DNA of 64,000 nt from Janthinobacterium sp. 67 (GTDB taxonomy: Bacteria; Pseudomonadota; Gammaproteobacteria; Burkholderiales; Burkholderiaceae_D): NCBI RefSeq assembly GCF_002797895.1, contig NZ_PGES01000001.1, positions 1,984,001 to 2,048,000 of the forward strand. The letters run 5' to 3'. Of this stretch, positions 62,949-64,000 are shown one piece after another. The first letter of the stretch is position 1. Every line of letters starts with the position of its first letter. A program made the translations under genes and the position numbers. Under the pieces are notes generated by a model. That model did no database searches and had not been told where the DNA came from. It was given only the letters and a program-made list of their open reading frames with translations.

Positions 62949-64000
62949 TTACTGCCCGCTCAGGGCGCGCATTTCCGCATACAGGTTCGCCTTGCCCTCG
63001 AATCCGATGCCAATCAGGTCCGGCATGGTGATGTGGCCGTTCTCGACCTTGACGCCATCGGGAAAACCGCCGAACGGCTGGAACAGATCGGGATACGATT
63101 CATTGCCGCCCAGGCCCAGGCCGGCCGCGATATTCAGGGACATCTGGTGGCCGCCGTGCGGGATGCAGCGGCTGCGCGACCAGCCGTGCTGGTGCAGCAT
63201 GTCCAGGGTGCGCAAGTATTCCACGAGGCCGTAGCTCAAGGCGCAGTCGAACTGCAGCCAGTCGCGGTCCGCGCGCATGCCGCCATAGCGGATCAGGTTG
63301 CGCGCATCCTGCATGGAAAACAGGTTTTCGCCCGTCGCCATCGGCTTGTCGTAGTAGCTGCGCAGGGTGGCCTGCAGTTCGAAGTCGAGCGGGTCGCCCG
63401 CCTCCTCGTACCAGAACAGGTCGTACTGGCGCAGCGCCTTGGCGTAGGCGATCGACGTATCGAGGTCGAAGCGGCCGTTCGCATCCACGCACAGCTTTTG
63501 CCCATCCTGCAGCACCTCCATGATGGCGTCGATGCGGCGCAAATCGTCATCGAGCGAGGCGCCGCCGATCTTTTTCTTGACCGCCGTGTAGCCGCGGTCG
63601 ATATAGCTGCGCATCTCGTCCTGCAGGGCACTCAAGCTCTGGCCCGGGTAGTAATAGCCGCCGGCCGCATACACGAAGACTTTTTTGTCCGGCACGCCCG
63701 TGCCATGGCGCTCGGCCAGCAACTGGAACAAGGGCTTGTTGTCGATCTTCGCCACGGCATCCCAGATGGCCATGTCGATGGTGCCGATGGCCACCGAACG
63801 CTCGCCGTGGCCGCCCGGCTTTTCATTCGTGTACATGCAGTCCCACACCTTGTGCGGGTCGAGGTTGCCGCCATCATCCGTCACCAGGCTGGCGGGGTCG
63901 GCGTCGAGAATGCGCGGGATGAAACGCTCGCGCATCAGCATGCCCTGGCCATAGCGGCCATTCGAATTGAAGCCGTAGCCGACGACGGGCTTGCCCTCGC
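62949..64000 (-). CDS. tarD: D(-)-tartrate dehydratase, C-terminal part (5' end outside window)
   Basis: This enolase-superfamily enzyme dehydrates D-tartrate to oxaloacetate. About 350 residues are visible and the frame is still open at base 64000, so the start lies outside. Residues include GYGFNSNGRYGQGM at the visible beginning, the general-base Lys in AVKKKIGGA, metal ligands in CVDANGRFD, FWYEEAGDPLDF and TGENLFS, and the catalytic His in PHGGHQMSLNIAAG. The full-length match to TarD-type sequences, including WLQFDCALSYGLVEYLRTL, makes the specific name more likely than a general mandelate-racemase label. Confidence 0.88.
   Translation of the reverse strand, partial: EGKPVVGYGFNSNGRYGQGMLMRERFIPRILDADPASLVTDDGGNLDPHKVWDCMYTNEKPGGHGERSVAIGTIDMAIWDAVAKIDNKPLFQLLAERHGTGVPDKKVFVYAAGGYYYPGQSLSALQDEMRSYIDRGYTAVKKKIGGASLDDDLRRIDAIMEVLQDGQKLCVDANGRFDLDTSIAYAKALRQYDLFWYEEAGDPLDFELQATLRSYYDKPMATGENLFSMQDARNLIRYGGMRADRDWLQFDCALSYGLVEYLRTLDMLHQHGWSRSRCIPHGGHQMSLNIAAGLGLGGNESYPDLFQPFGGFPDGVKVENGHITMPDLIGIGFEGKANLYAEMRALSGQ

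Noticed and set aside
1..64000. tRNA, rRNA, CRISPR array, transposase or integrase
   Set aside because: No sequence with the expected structure or protein motif was seen. The gene order and composition look like continuous chromosome.

Overview
The window is GC-rich, densely packed proteobacterial chromosome. Gene order and protein types point to a betaproteobacterium of the Oxalobacteraceae (Janthinobacterium/Duganella/Massilia-like). The evidence is the yceD-rpmF-plsX-fabHDG-acpP-fabF-rpoE-degP-lepA-lepB-rnc-era-recO-pdxJ-acpS-uvrC order, PEP-CTERM proteins and a D-tartrate dehydratase. The genus is an inference. I see no rRNA, tRNA, insertion sequence, prophage or CRISPR array.

Region 1 (1-18339, almost all minus strand) is a conserved housekeeping block. 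Read in the direction of transcription it holds yceD and rpmF, the fatty-acid cluster plsX-fabH-fabD-fabG-acpP-fabF, a YgfX-like membrane protein, the envelope-stress genes rpoE-rseA-degP, a small glutaredoxin-like protein, lepA-lepB-rnc-era-recO-pdxJ-acpS, and the start of uvrC. The stress module is unusual: RseA is short with no membrane segment, and there is no rseB. A sigma-E-like promoter lies in front of rpoE.

Region 2 (18562-34627) is mixed housekeeping: a Maf protein, an RsmI-like methyltransferase, RlmJ, a thioredoxin, a Tat-exported molybdenum hydroxylase, a large GGDEF-EAL protein, three DUF proteins, MltD and FabI. Then comes a two-gene cassette of a cysteine-rich HicA-like protein and an HTH protein, behind a perfect 46-bp palindrome that overlaps a promoter. 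I consider this the best candidate for a poorly described system. An RNA helicase with a long leader and an acyl-CoA thioesterase follow.

Region 3 (34688-46278) is accessory. It has small unknown proteins, a UGT-type glycosyltransferase, two tandem paralogous exported proteins (one with a PEP-CTERM tail and a sigma-54-like promoter, the other with an altered tail), a ThiF-like/nitroreductase pair, a chemoreceptor and an M16 peptidase.

Region 4 (46279-64000) has an FMN riboswitch with ribB, an MFS exporter with a divergent LysR regulator, and an MlaE-MlaD-lipoprotein operon without an ATPase. A tightly overlapping five-gene signalling operon (receiver-PAS, small protein, HDOD, histidine kinase, receiver with degenerate HD-GYP) faces a second, similar histidine kinase. 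The end holds a second RhlE-like helicase, a DUF4105 protein, a PQ-loop-like membrane protein, a glyoxalase-fold protein and a truncated tarD.

A ~66-bp nested hairpin repeat occurs twice between genes (15048-15113 and 19178-19243), with substitutions that preserve pairing. A third element (27913-27975) shares only its GGGGTC...GACCCC ends.
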